Of a stretch of 16,997 nt of DNA, positions 1-7,090 are shown one piece after another (the stretch's first letter is position 1; each line of letters starts with the position of its first letter). Under the pieces are notes generated by a model. It searched no databases and was not told where the DNA came from. It saw nothing but the letters and a program-made list of their open reading frames with translations. Origin of the DNA: Kocuria sp. p3-SID1428 (GTDB taxonomy: Bacteria > Actinomycetota > Actinomycetes > Actinomycetales > Micrococcaceae); the NCBI RefSeq assembly GCF_025149945.1, contig NZ_JALXVH010000052.1, positions 1 through 16,997 of the forward strand. Reading direction: 5' to 3'. The translations under genes were made by a program, and so were the position numbers.

Positions 1-17
1 CGCTCGATGGGGTGGGC

Positions 18-1475
18 TCAGTTCGCCGGGATGGAGCTGGCGTGCGTCCAGTCGGCGGGGAAGGTGGGCTGCTTGATGTTCGCCATCTTGGCGGCCACCC
101 GGACCACCTGCGAGGAGTAGCCGAACTCGTTGTCGTACCAGACGTAGACCACGACGGTCTTGCCGTTCACGACGGTGGCCAGCCCGTCCACCACCGAGGC
201 GTAGCGCGATCCCACGAGGTCCGAGGACACCGTCTCCGGCGAGTCGGTGTAGTCGATCTGACGGCTCAGCGGCGAGTCCAGGGAGATGCCGCGCAGGAAG
301 GCGTTGAGCTCGGCGGCATCAGCGGGAGCGCGATCCAGCTGCAGGGTCAGCACGGCCATGGAGACGTCCGGGACGGGCACGCGGATGGCGTTGCCGGTGA
401 GGCGGCCCTCCATCTTGGGCAGGGCCTTGGCGACGGCCTTGGCGGCGCCGGTCTCGGTGAGCACCATGTTCAGCCCGGCGGCGCGGCCGCGGCGGGGGCC
501 GTTGTGGTAGTTGTCCGTGAGGTTCTGGTCATTGGTGAAGGCGTGGACGGTCTCCACATGGCCCTGGGAGATGCCGTACTCGTCGTCGAGCACCTTGACC
601 ACCGGGGTGATGGCGTTGGTGGTGCAGGAGGCCGCAGAGACGATCCGGTCCTCGGGGGAGATCTCCGAGTCGTTGACGCCGCAGACGATGTTCTTCATCT
701 CGCCCTTGCCCGGTGCGGTCAGCAGGACCTTGGCGATGCCCTGGGACTGCAGGTGGCGGGAGAGGCCGTCGACATCGCGCCAGACGCCGGTGTTGTCGAT
801 CAGGATGGCGTCGTGGATTCCGTAGGCGGTGTAGTCGACCTCGGCGGGGCTGTCGGCGTAGATCACCTGGATGTCCACGCCGTTGGCGGTGATCACGTTG
901 CGCTGCTCGTCCACCACGATCGAGCCGTTGAACTTGCCGTGGATCGAGTCGCGGCGCAGCAGGGAGGCGCGCTTGACCAGGTCGTTGCCGGGCTTCTTGC
1001 GCACCACGACGGCGCGCAGCACCATGCCGGTGCCGTCGTTGCGCTCCACGAGGATACGGGTCAGCAGGCGGCCGATGCGCCCGAAGCCGTAGAGCACCAC
1101 ATCCTGCGTCTTGGCGACGTTCTGGCCCTTGCGCTGGACGACGGCGGCCAGCTGCTCGCGCACGTACTGGTGCACGTCCTCGCGCTGGGAGTCCTGCAGT
1201 CCGGCGGCCAGGCGGCCCAGGTCGATACGGCTGGCGCCCAGGTCCAGCGAGTCGATGATGCCGATGAGCTGCTCGGTGACAGCCGTGGGCAGCTCCTCGC
1301 CGACGATGCGCCGAGCGAATCGGTGCGCCTTGAGGATGTCGAGGACGGACTTGTGCACCAGGGACCGGCCGTGGATGCTCAGGACGACCTTGTTCTCCCG
1401 GTAGAGACGGCCGATCACGGGCACCATGGCCTCAGCGCGGGCCTCGCGCTCGTTCCAGGGCTCGACGGAGTTCAC
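18..1475 (-). CDS. gap: Glyceraldehyde-3-phosphate dehydrogenase, long GapB-type
   Basis: This cytosolic enzyme of glycolysis/gluconeogenesis interconverts glyceraldehyde 3-phosphate and 1,3-bisphosphoglycerate with NAD(P). The 485-residue protein has a Rossmann motif GFGRIGR at about residues 130-136 and the catalytic ASCTTNA segment with Cys284. It also has a HAFTNDQ segment and the C-terminal WYDNEFGYS signature. The catalytic core therefore starts near residue 125, preceded by about 125 extra residues absent from the usual 330-340-residue enzyme. A long N-terminal form is known in actinobacteria (the corynebacterial GapB/GapX class, linked to gluconeogenesis). I infer the same class; cofactor preference and direction are not readable. 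The start is GTG with an AGCAGGT Shine-Dalgarno about 6 nt upstream. The gene diverges from the PfkB kinase, and its leader carries two hairpins. Confidence 0.95.
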   Translation of the reverse strand: MNSVEPWNEREARAEAMVPVIGRLYRENKVVLSIHGRSLVHKSVLDILKAHRFARRIVGEELPTAVTEQLIGIIDSLDLGASRIDLGRLAAGLQDSQREDVHQYVREQLAAVVQRKGQNVAKTQDVVLYGFGRIGRLLTRILVERNDGTGMVLRAVVVRKKPGNDLVKRASLLRRDSIHGKFNGSIVVDEQRNVITANGVDIQVIYADSPAEVDYTAYGIHDAILIDNTGVWRDVDGLSRHLQSQGIAKVLLTAPGKGEMKNIVCGVNDSEISPEDRIVSAASCTTNAITPVVKVLDDEYGISQGHVETVHAFTNDQNLTDNYHNGPRRGRAAGLNMVLTETGAAKAVAKALPKMEGRLTGNAIRVPVPDVSMAVLTLQLDRAPADAAELNAFLRGISLDSPLSRQIDYTDSPETVSSDLVGSRYASVVDGLATVVNGKTVVVYVWYDNEFGYSSQVVRVAAKMANIKQPTFPADWTHASSIPAN

Positions 1476-1491
1476 AGATGACCTGCTTCCT

Positions 1492-1515
1492 GGCTCCGAC
1501 GACGCTGTCGGAGCC
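1492..1515 (-). promoter_or_regulatory. Perfect 9-bp hairpin in the gap 5' leader
   Basis: GGCTCCGAC pairs with GTCGGAGCC around a 6-nt loop. It lies about 17-40 nt upstream of the gap GTG start, just outside the Shine-Dalgarno. Its symmetry and its position in the probable 5' UTR suggest an RNA hairpin (stability or translation control) or a DNA operator. No T-run follows in either direction, so a terminator is unlikely. Confidence 0.5.
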
Positions 1516-1522
1516 GTGGCTG

Positions 1523-1538
1523 CGTGCGTCGTCGCACG
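1523..1538 (-). promoter_or_regulatory. Second hairpin in the gap leader
   Basis: CGTGCG and CGCACG form a 6-bp stem around a TCGT tetraloop, 7 bp from the 9-bp hairpin at 1492-1515. The two together would give the gap mRNA a tandem stem-loop leader if transcription starts upstream of 1540 on the minus strand. Short GC-rich palindromes arise by chance in this base composition, so it is weaker alone than as part of the pair. Confidence 0.35.
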
Positions 1539-1608
1539 GCTCGCACCGATGGCCGCTGCGGGGCCGGTGCTCAGGGGCGTGTGGCGCAGGCGAAGGCGCC
1601 TGGTTCCG

Positions 1609-1623
1609 GGCTAGATCCTAGCC
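1609..1623. promoter_or_regulatory. 15-bp palindrome in the gap/sugar-kinase divergent spacer
   Basis: GGCTAGATCCTAGCC has perfect 6-bp arms around ATC. It sits about 45-59 bp upstream of the sugar-kinase ATG. Read on the minus strand it contains TAGGAT, a possible -10 box for gap. I see no matching -35 at 16-18 bp. It could be an operator shared by the divergent genes; that role is inference. Confidence 0.4.
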
Positions 1624-1655
1624 GTTGGACGGGGTCACCGCGTCGTGCCCACTGC

Positions 1656-1661
1656 TACTGT
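1656..1661 (+). promoter_or_regulatory. -10 box of a leaderless-type promoter for the sugar kinase
   Basis: TACTGT fits the actinobacterial TAnnnT -10 consensus and ends exactly 6 nt before the ATG at 1668. The expected start of transcription therefore falls on or next to the initiator A. There is no Shine-Dalgarno before this ATG, which supports a leaderless transcript. No good -35 hexamer is visible at 16-18 bp; TTGGAC at 1625-1630 is too far away (25-bp spacer). Confidence 0.5.
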
Positions 1662-1667
1662 GGCCGC

Positions 1668-2678
1668 ATGCTGACAGTCATCGGTGAGGCACTCGTGGAT
1701 GTCGTCTCGCGCCCGGGCGGAGAGGCCGTGCGGCACCCCGGCGGGAGCCCCTTCAACGTGGCGGTGGGCCTGGCTCGGCTGGAGCACCCCGTGACCTTCC
1801 TGGGCACCTGGGGCGAGGACGACGACGGCCGCCTCCTGGAGCAGAGCCTGAGCGCCGAGGGCATCGAGCTGCCGCTGCCGCGCCAGTCCCAGCCGACCTC
1901 CACCGCAGAGGCCGTCCTGGGGGAGGACGGCTCGGCCGAGTACGAGTTCGCGCTGACCTGGGATCCGCCGCTGTCGGAGCAGGACCTGGAGCGCATCGCC
2001 GAGGCCTCGGACGCGGTGCACACTGGCTCGATCGCAGCAGCCCTGGAGCCGGGAGCGGACACGGTGCGCCGGCTCATCGAGGCCGCACAGGGCCGGGCCC
2101 TGATCAGCCTGGACCCCAACTGCCGACCGTCGATCACTCCGGACGTGGAGCGCGTGCGCGCTCGCGTGGAGGAGCTGGCCGAGCGCTCCGACCTGATCAA
2201 GGCCTCGGATGAGGACCTGCTGTGGCTCTACCCCGGCTCGACCCTCCAGGAGTCGGCCCGTGCGTGGCTGCGCAAGGGCGCCGGCATGGTGGTCGTGACC
2301 CGCGGGGAGATGGGACCCTGGGCGGTGACCGAGGCCACCGGCCCCGTGGGCATCGAGGTCCCCGCCCGCCGCACGGATGTCGTGGACACCGTTGGCGCCG
2401 GCGACACCTTCATGGCCGCGCTGATCTCGCAGGCCGCCGATCGCGGGATCACCGGCCCAGGAGCCGCCCAGCGCCTGGCCGCCCTCGGCGAGGACGATCT
2501 CCGGGAGATCCTGACCCGGGCGGCGGATGCCGCGGCCATCACCGTCTCGCGCGCCGGTGCGGATCTCCCGCGCCGAAGCGAGCTCGAGGCCCTCGCGGGC
2601 GTCGCCGCGGAGCCGGCCGCTCCAGCCGAGCCGGACGGAGCCGAGCCTGCCGGGCTCGACCGGACGCTGGATGACTGA
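1668..2678 (+). CDS. PfkB/ribokinase-family carbohydrate kinase (fructokinase-like)
   Basis: This is a cytosolic ATP-dependent sugar kinase of the ribokinase fold. The 336-residue protein shows the N-terminal sugar-binding GGSPFNVAVGLARL segment (residues 25-38) and a LISLDPNCR strand near 145-153. The ATP-site strand MVVVTRGEMG lies near 207-216. The PfkB signature DVVDTVGAGDTF (238-248) has catalytic base Asp246. The order and spacing of these motifs are closest to bacterial fructokinases, but the substrate cannot be fixed; other sugars such as ribose or 2-keto-3-deoxygluconate remain possible. I chose the ATG at 1668 because the conserved fold begins there with LTVIGEALVD and a -10 box lies 6 nt upstream. 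An in-frame extension to 1524 would add 48 residues of Arg-rich sequence running through the promoter. The C-terminal tail of about 30 residues is Ala/Pro/Glu-rich and probably disordered. Confidence 0.9.
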   Translation: MLTVIGEALVDVVSRPGGEAVRHPGGSPFNVAVGLARLEHPVTFLGTWGEDDDGRLLEQSLSAEGIELPLPRQSQPTSTAEAVLGEDGSAEYEFALTWDPPLSEQDLERIAEASDAVHTGSIAAALEPGADTVRRLIEAAQGRALISLDPNCRPSITPDVERVRARVEELAERSDLIKASDEDLLWLYPGSTLQESARAWLRKGAGMVVVTRGEMGPWAVTEATGPVGIEVPARRTDVVDTVGAGDTFMAALISQAADRGITGPGAAQRLAALGEDDLREILTRAADAAAITVSRAGADLPRRSELEALAGVAAEPAAPAEPDGAEPAGLDRTLDD

Positions 2679-2761
2679 GCTCCCCGGGCGCCGCCGCGCA
2701 CAGCTCCGGCGGCACCGGGAGACCATCGCAAGGACGACACGACGGATCTAGGAGGATCCCC

Positions 2762-3262
2762 ATGCTCGATCGCGACCCCTATGCAGGACTTCCCGAGCTG
2801 CCCGTCTTCGAGCTGAGCTCGCAGGACATCGCCGACGGCCAGCCGCTGCCCCAGGCACAGGTCGCGGGGCAGGACGTCTCGCCGCAGCTGAGCTGGTCCG
2901 GCGCCCCGGAGGGCACCCGCTCCTACGTGGTGACGGCCTTCGACCCGGATGCCCCCACCCCGTCGGGCTACTGGCACTGGGCGCTGTCCAACATCCCCGC
3001 GGACGTGACCTCCCTGGAGACCGGTGCGGCCGCCAACCCGCCGGAGGGCTCCACGCGCCACCGCACCGACGGCGGCTCCGAGGCCTTCGAGGGCGCGGCT
3101 CCGCCTCCCGGCCACGGCCCTCACCGCTACATCTTCTGCGTCACCGCGGTGGACACCGATCACCTGGACGTGGAGGGCGCCTCGCCCGCCGTGCTGAACT
3201 TCAACCTGTTCTTCCACGGCATCGGCCGCGCCTTCCTCACCGGGACCCACGAGGAGAAGTGA
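2762..3262 (+). CDS. YbhB/YbcL family (PEBP-like) protein
   Basis: The 166-residue protein belongs to the bacterial phosphatidylethanolamine-binding-protein (Raf kinase inhibitor-like) family. Family marks are SPQLSWSGAPEGTRSYVVTAFDPDAP near residues 40-65, the GYWHWALSNIP segment near 70-80, and HRYIFCVTAVD near 120-130. The conserved Asp-Pro-Asp and His residues line the small anion/ligand pocket. No signal peptide is visible, so it is probably cytosolic. The biological role of bacterial members is mostly unsettled, and I do not assign one. A strong AGGAGG (2750-2755) 6 nt before the ATG fixes the start. Its stop overlaps the next gene's GTG by 4 bp, so the two are probably co-translated. 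Confidence 0.92.
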   Translation: MLDRDPYAGLPELPVFELSSQDIADGQPLPQAQVAGQDVSPQLSWSGAPEGTRSYVVTAFDPDAPTPSGYWHWALSNIPADVTSLETGAAANPPEGSTRHRTDGGSEAFEGAAPPPGHGPHRYIFCVTAVDTDHLDVEGASPAVLNFNLFFHGIGRAFLTGTHEEK

Positions 3263-4164
3263 GTCGGACCGACCTCCTGGGTCCGGATCCGCAGCGGATG
3301 GCCCGGGAGGTCCGTCTCGTGGCCAGCGACCTCGACGGCACGCTGATCGGCCACGACTTCCGCTTCCGGCCTCGGACCCAGCAGGCCCTGAGACAGCTCG
3401 AGGCGGCCGGGATCCCGATCATCTTCGTCACGGGGCGCCCGTGGCGATGGCTGGATCCTCTGCGGGAGCTGCATGAGCTGAGGGAGTCGATCGCCCCGGG
3501 CGCGGACGGGGAGGACCAGGCACCCATCGGGGCCGTCATCTGCTCCAACGGGGCGCTCGTCTACGACTTCGCCCAGGAGGCCGTGGTCTCCAGCAAGACC
3601 CTCAGCGCCCAGACGGCGCTCGAGGTCCATGCGCGCCTGCGCCGACTCTTCCCGCAGGCCGTGTTCAGCGCCGAGACGCTGCGCGGCGTGGCGGCCGAGC
3701 CGGACTGGCTGGTCGGTGACCGCACTCGGATCAGGGGAGCTCGGATCGGCCCGCTGCCCCAGGTGCTCGAGCCCGATGACCGCCTCGTGAAGCTCCTCGC
3801 CCGCCTGCCCGGAGCCGATCCGCAGCGGTTCGTGGCCGCGGTCAGCGAGGAGGTCTCCGATCTGGTCTCGGTCACGCACTCCGTGGCGCAGGCCCCCCTG
3901 GCAGAGATCGCGCGCACCGGGCTCTCCAAAGCGGAGGCGCTGGCCGAGCACTGCCGCCAGAGGGGCATCGGGGCCCATGAGGTCCTGGCCTTCGGCGACA
4001 TGCCGAACGACCTGCGGATGCTGCAGTGGGCGGGGTACGGCTATGCCCTGAGCTCCGGGGACCCGGCGGTCGTGGCGGCCGTCGAGCGCACCGCGCCCGG
4101 CTTCGACGACGACGGCGTCGCCCAGGTCATCGAGCAGCTGCTGGCGGTGCGCGCCGACCTGTGA
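3259..4164 (+). CDS. HAD-superfamily (Cof-type, class IIB) phosphatase
   Basis: This is a predicted Mg-dependent hydrolase of phosphorylated small molecules. It has HAD motif I DLDGT with nucleophile Asp24 and acid/base Asp26, and motif II IIFVTGRP (Thr58). Motif III is Lys224 in TGLSKAEAL, and motif IV is FGDMPNDLRML (Asp247, Asp251). The cap between motifs II and III (about residues 65-215) and the 301-residue length fit Cof/YidA-like enzymes acting on sugar phosphates or flavin-type substrates; the actual substrate is unknown. The GTG start at 3259 overlaps the PEBP gene's stop (GTGA), suggesting translational coupling. The GAGGAG upstream is only 2 nt away, which is short. An ATG at 3298 (288 residues, starting AREVRLVASDLDGT) is a reasonable alternative start. 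Confidence 0.9.
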   Translation: MSRTDLLGPDPQRMAREVRLVASDLDGTLIGHDFRFRPRTQQALRQLEAAGIPIIFVTGRPWRWLDPLRELHELRESIAPGADGEDQAPIGAVICSNGALVYDFAQEAVVSSKTLSAQTALEVHARLRRLFPQAVFSAETLRGVAAEPDWLVGDRTRIRGARIGPLPQVLEPDDRLVKLLARLPGADPQRFVAAVSEEVSDLVSVTHSVAQAPLAEIARTGLSKAEALAEHCRQRGIGAHEVLAFGDMPNDLRMLQWAGYGYALSSGDPAVVAAVERTAPGFDDDGVAQVIEQLLAVRADL

Positions 4165-4165
4165 A

Positions 4166-4187
4166 CCACGTCGCGGGAATCACGTGG
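4166..4187. promoter_or_regulatory. CCACGT-N10-ACGTGG inverted repeat
   Basis: Perfect 6-bp arms separated by 10 bp lie immediately after the HAD gene stop and about 20 bp upstream of the GDPD gene's -35. It could be an operator for the GDPD promoter or a weak terminator stem. No T-run follows, so an operator reading is slightly favoured. Confidence 0.3.
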
Positions 4188-4205
4188 CAACTGCTCGGAA
4201 CTCTG

Positions 4206-4235
4206 GTGACTCGTCGGTAACTAAGTGCGTACTAT
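4206..4235 (+). promoter_or_regulatory. Leaderless-type promoter of the GDPD gene
   Basis: GTGACT (4206-4211, resembling TTGACA) is followed by an 18-bp spacer and TACTAT (4230-4235). The -10 box ends 6 nt before the ATG at 4242, so transcription would start at or beside the start codon. No Shine-Dalgarno precedes this ATG. This is the best-formed promoter in the window. Confidence 0.6.
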
Positions 4236-4241
4236 CGGCGC

Positions 4242-5114
4242 ATGGAATCCCGCACGGCGCCTTCGGCCGTCGACACCAACAGGGACGGCTCCACGCCGTC
4301 GGTCATGGCCCACCGCGGCTTCTCGCTGGAGGGAGCGGAGAACACCCTCACCGCCTTCCAGGCAGCCTGGGACCTCGGCTGCCTGTGGCTCGAGCTCGAC
4401 GTCAACACCACCAGCGACGGCGTGGTCATGGTCTTCCACGACGGCTCGCTGGACCGCGTCACCGACGGCTCGGGGCAGGTCGGCGATCACACGCACGCCC
4501 AGATGATGGAGCTCAGCGTGGCAGGGGGAGAGCCCCCGCTGACGCTGGCGCACCTGCTCGAGGAGATGCCGGAGGCCCGGTTCAACATCGATGTGAAGGA
4601 CGAGGCCTCCGTCACAGCGCTCGCGGAGCTGCTCGAGCGCACCGGGGGTGCTGAGCGCGTGCGGATCGCGTCGTTCTCCGACGGCCGCCGCCGTCGAACG
4701 CTGAAGCAGCTGCGCGGGCGCGGGCTGGATACGCCGAGCTCCTCGGCCGGTTCCCTCGGCTCTGCATTGATGATCATCTGCCTGAGCCTGGCCCCGCGGC
4801 TGTGGCCGGTGGTGCGCCTGCTGGCGCGGCGCTGGGTCCCGCCGTTCCAGGCCGTCCAGCTGCCCATGCACTGGCGCTGGTTCGCCCCCGCGCTGATCGG
4901 GCTGCCGGTGATCGGTCCGCGCCTGCGCGATCGCCGCCTGGTCACCGAGCGGCTGATCGAGCGCGCCCACGCGGTCGGCGTGCAGGTGCACGTGTGGACC
5001 GTCGATGAGCCGCAGGACATGAAGGCGCTGCTGCGGGAGGGCGCGGACGCGATCGTCACGAACCGCGCCGATCTGGCCCTGGACCTGCGGGCCGAGGACG
5101 CCGCCCGGGCCTGA
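4242..5114 (+). CDS. Glycerophosphodiester phosphodiesterase family protein
   Basis: The enzyme is predicted to hydrolyse glycerophosphodiesters, releasing glycerol 3-phosphate and an alcohol. It has the GDPD signature: HRG (His24-Arg25), ENT (33-35), ELDV with Glu51 and Asp53 as metal ligands, and FHDGSLDRVTDGSG with general acid/base His66. The late VHVWTVDEPQDMKALLREGADAIVTNRAD block is typical of the barrel's last strands. No signal peptide or lipobox is visible; a hydrophobic patch around residues 167-182 (LGSALMIICLSLAPRL) may be a membrane-contacting insert rather than a true transmembrane segment. The 290-residue length is normal. The start is fixed by the promoter 6 nt upstream. It probably forms its own transcription unit. 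Confidence 0.93.
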   Translation: MESRTAPSAVDTNRDGSTPSVMAHRGFSLEGAENTLTAFQAAWDLGCLWLELDVNTTSDGVVMVFHDGSLDRVTDGSGQVGDHTHAQMMELSVAGGEPPLTLAHLLEEMPEARFNIDVKDEASVTALAELLERTGGAERVRIASFSDGRRRRTLKQLRGRGLDTPSSSAGSLGSALMIICLSLAPRLWPVVRLLARRWVPPFQAVQLPMHWRWFAPALIGLPVIGPRLRDRRLVTERLIERAHAVGVQVHVWTVDEPQDMKALLREGADAIVTNRADLALDLRAEDAARA

Positions 5115-5185
5115 AGGCGAATGGCCGGCTCAGGACACCTTCGGCAACCTCCTCGTCCGGCCTGGCCGTGGCCCCTCCCTGGGCC

Positions 5186-5271
5186 TATGGTGTGAGGTGC
5201 GACTCGACAGCTCCCTGGTGAGCCGGTGCCATCCCGGCGCCCCGGTCGCGTGCACCGGAAGGGGGCGGACC
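5186..5271 (+). promoter_or_regulatory. Candidate promoter and structured 5' leader
   Basis: TATGGT (5186-5191) fits a TAnnnT -10 box, although no clear -35 is seen. The next 80 nt can fold in competing ways. GGTGC (5196-5200) pairs with GCACC (5252-5256), extended by GAC/GTC (5201-5203 with 5245-5247). CCGGTGC (5223-5229) pairs with GCACCGG (5252-5258). GCCGG (5222-5226) pairs with CCGGC (5234-5238). The 3' arms touch the Shine-Dalgarno GGAAGGGGG (5257-5265) of the ATG at 5272. This layout fits a translational switch, but I cannot match it to a known riboswitch class. Confidence 0.35.
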
Positions 5272-5379
5272 ATGGCAGCAGTGAGCGCAAGCGCCCTCCA
5301 GCCCCGCCGCCGCGACTGGAGCTTCCACGAGCGCAGCTCCGGCAGCATTCCGTAGCTGGGCATCTTCCTGCCCACGACC
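5272..5379 (+). pseudogene. N-terminal remnant of a possible luciferase-like (LLM) flavin monooxygenase
   Basis: An ATG with a strong Shine-Dalgarno (GGAAGGGGG) opens a frame of 27 codons that stops at TAG 5353-5355. Around that stop the frame reads HERSSGSIP-stop-LGIFLPT. This resembles the opening of RutA/SfnG-like flavin-dependent monooxygenases, in which a short Ser/Gly segment leads into a hydrophobic first beta strand ending in FLP. Downstream of LGIFLPT the resemblance ends and no long frame continues before the binding-protein gene. I infer a gene that lost nearly all its coding sequence and also gained a nonsense codon. The alternative is a real 27-codon leader peptide controlling the ABC operon. 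The LLM resemblance is from memory of the family and rests on few residues. Confidence 0.35.
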
Positions 5380-5452
5380 CGGTCAGGTCCTTCCGCGATC
5401 GTCCGGGCGCAGCGCCCCGTCACGTCTCGGGGCTCGATCCTCGGATGGTTCC

Positions 5453-7087
5453 ATGGCCCCGGACCCTCAGCGCCGACCTGTCCGCTTCCCACCGATCACG
5501 ATCTCTCATCGCCCGAGGCCTCCTCGGCTGACCCGCCGCGGCCTGCTCGCAGCCGCCGCCGGCGGAGCCGGGCTCGTGCTCAGCGGCTGCGGCGGCTCCG
5601 AGGCCTCGGTGCTCGAAGCCGGTGACACCCCCGTGGAGGGCGGGACGCTGCGCGTGGGCATCACCGGCGGCGGCGCCTCGGACACCGTCGACGCCCACGT
5701 CCCGCTGGGCACCGGCGACGCCGCGCGCATGTTCAACCTCTACGACACCCTGTTCGCCTACGACGCCGACTACCGGGTGGTGCCGGCGCTGGCGGAGTCG
5801 GCCGAGCCGAACGAGACCGGCGATCAGTGGACGATCACCCTGCGCGAGGGCGTGCGCTTCCACGACGGCAGGCCGCTGACCCCGGCGGATGTGAAGGCCA
5901 CCTTCGAGCGGATCCTGGACCCGGAGGACCCCAAGAGCGGGGCGAGCAAGCTGGCCACGCTCGAGTCCGTGGAGGAGGTCGACGAGCGCACCGTGCGCTT
6001 CGTGCTCGGCTCCCCGGATGCGGTGCTCACGGATGCGCTCGCGCAGTACGTCATGGGCATCGTGCCGCAGGACTACGACCCCGCCGACCCCGTCGGCACC
6101 GGTCCGTTCCGGCTCACGGACTTCGAGCCGGGAGGCACCACACACCTGACGGCCTTCGACGACTACTGGCAGGGCCGTCCGCACGTGGATGAGGTCCTGC
6201 TGATGAACTTCGACGACGAGGACGCGCTGATGAACTCGCTGCTGTCCTCGCAGGTGGATGTGATCGCGCAGGTGCCGCTGCCGCTCGTGCACGTGGTCTC
6301 CGAGGATCCCCGCATCCAGGTGATCACCTCCGAGACCGGAAACTGGGTGCCGTTCACCATGCGCACCGACACCGCCCCGTTCGACGACCCCCGGGTGCGC
6401 GAGGCCTTCAAGCTCGTGATCGACCGCGAGCAGATGGTCGAGGTCGCCTTCGCCGGGCAGGGACGGGTGGGCAATGATATGTACTCGCCGTTCGATTCCG
6501 GCTATCCGCAGGAGGCGCCGCAGCGCGAGCGCGATATCGAGCGCGCCAAGCAGCTGCTGAGCGAGGCCGGGCACCCGGACGGCCTGAGCGTGGAGCTGGT
6601 GACCGCCCCCATCCAGGCCGGTGCGGTCGAGGCCGCCACGGTCTTCGCGGAGCAGGCCGCCGATGCCGGGATCGACGTCTCCCTGCGCCGAGTCGATGCC
6701 ACCACGTTCTTCGGCTCGGGCTACCTCGAGTTCCCGTTCGCGCAGTCGTTCTACTACACGCGCAACTTCCTGCCGCAGGCGGCGGACACCTCCCTGCCGG
6801 ACTCGCCGTACAACGAGACCCACTGGGACCAGCCCGAGTTCACGCGGCTCGTAGCGCAGGCCCGCGAGACCCTCGACGACGCCGAGCGCGAGGAGCTGAC
6901 CCGCCGGGCCATGCAGCTGCATCACGACGAGGGCGGCAACATCATCTTCGGCTTCTTCGATGTGGCGGACGCCTATCAGCGCTATGTGGGCGGCGGGGCG
7001 AGCGACCGATCGGGTATGCCGATCGCCTCGTTCCGCTTCCGGAACCTGTGGATCGAGACCGGCGATGCCGCGGACGGGGAGGCCTGA
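5453..7087 (+). CDS. ABC transporter substrate-binding lipoprotein, family 5 (peptide/nickel class)
   Basis: This is the extracytoplasmic ligand-binding component of the downstream importer. The N-terminus has a twin-arginine-like stretch LTRRGLL (Arg28-Arg29), a short hydrophobic run, and a lipobox LSGC with lipidated Cys46, so it is probably a Tat-exported lipoprotein. The mature part has SBP_bac_5 features: NLYDTLFAYDADYRVVPALAESAE, the WTITLREGVRFHDGRPLTPADV block (about residues 125-145) and the VREAFKLVIDREQMVEVAF block (about 313-331). The 544-residue length is normal. Ligands of this family include di- and oligopeptides, nickel chelates and others; the sequence does not decide. The ATG at 5453 has only a weak GGATGG upstream and no obvious nearby promoter. 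Transcription may come from the leader at 5186. Confidence 0.93.
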   Translation: MAPDPQRRPVRFPPITISHRPRPPRLTRRGLLAAAAGGAGLVLSGCGGSEASVLEAGDTPVEGGTLRVGITGGGASDTVDAHVPLGTGDAARMFNLYDTLFAYDADYRVVPALAESAEPNETGDQWTITLREGVRFHDGRPLTPADVKATFERILDPEDPKSGASKLATLESVEEVDERTVRFVLGSPDAVLTDALAQYVMGIVPQDYDPADPVGTGPFRLTDFEPGGTTHLTAFDDYWQGRPHVDEVLLMNFDDEDALMNSLLSSQVDVIAQVPLPLVHVVSEDPRIQVITSETGNWVPFTMRTDTAPFDDPRVREAFKLVIDREQMVEVAFAGQGRVGNDMYSPFDSGYPQEAPQRERDIERAKQLLSEAGHPDGLSVELVTAPIQAGAVEAATVFAEQAADAGIDVSLRRVDATTFFGSGYLEFPFAQSFYYTRNFLPQAADTSLPDSPYNETHWDQPEFTRLVAQARETLDDAEREELTRRAMQLHHDEGGNIIFGFFDVADAYQRYVGGGASDRSGMPIASFRFRNLWIETGDAADGEA

Positions 7088-7090
7088 GAG

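Noticed and set aside
5196..5265. Possible cobalamin riboswitch, from GCCGGTG...CCCGGC followed by GGTCGCG and GGAAG.
   Set aside because: The conserved purine-rich junction and the GCCACTG B12-box are absent and the element is too short, so only superficial GC-stem similarity remains.
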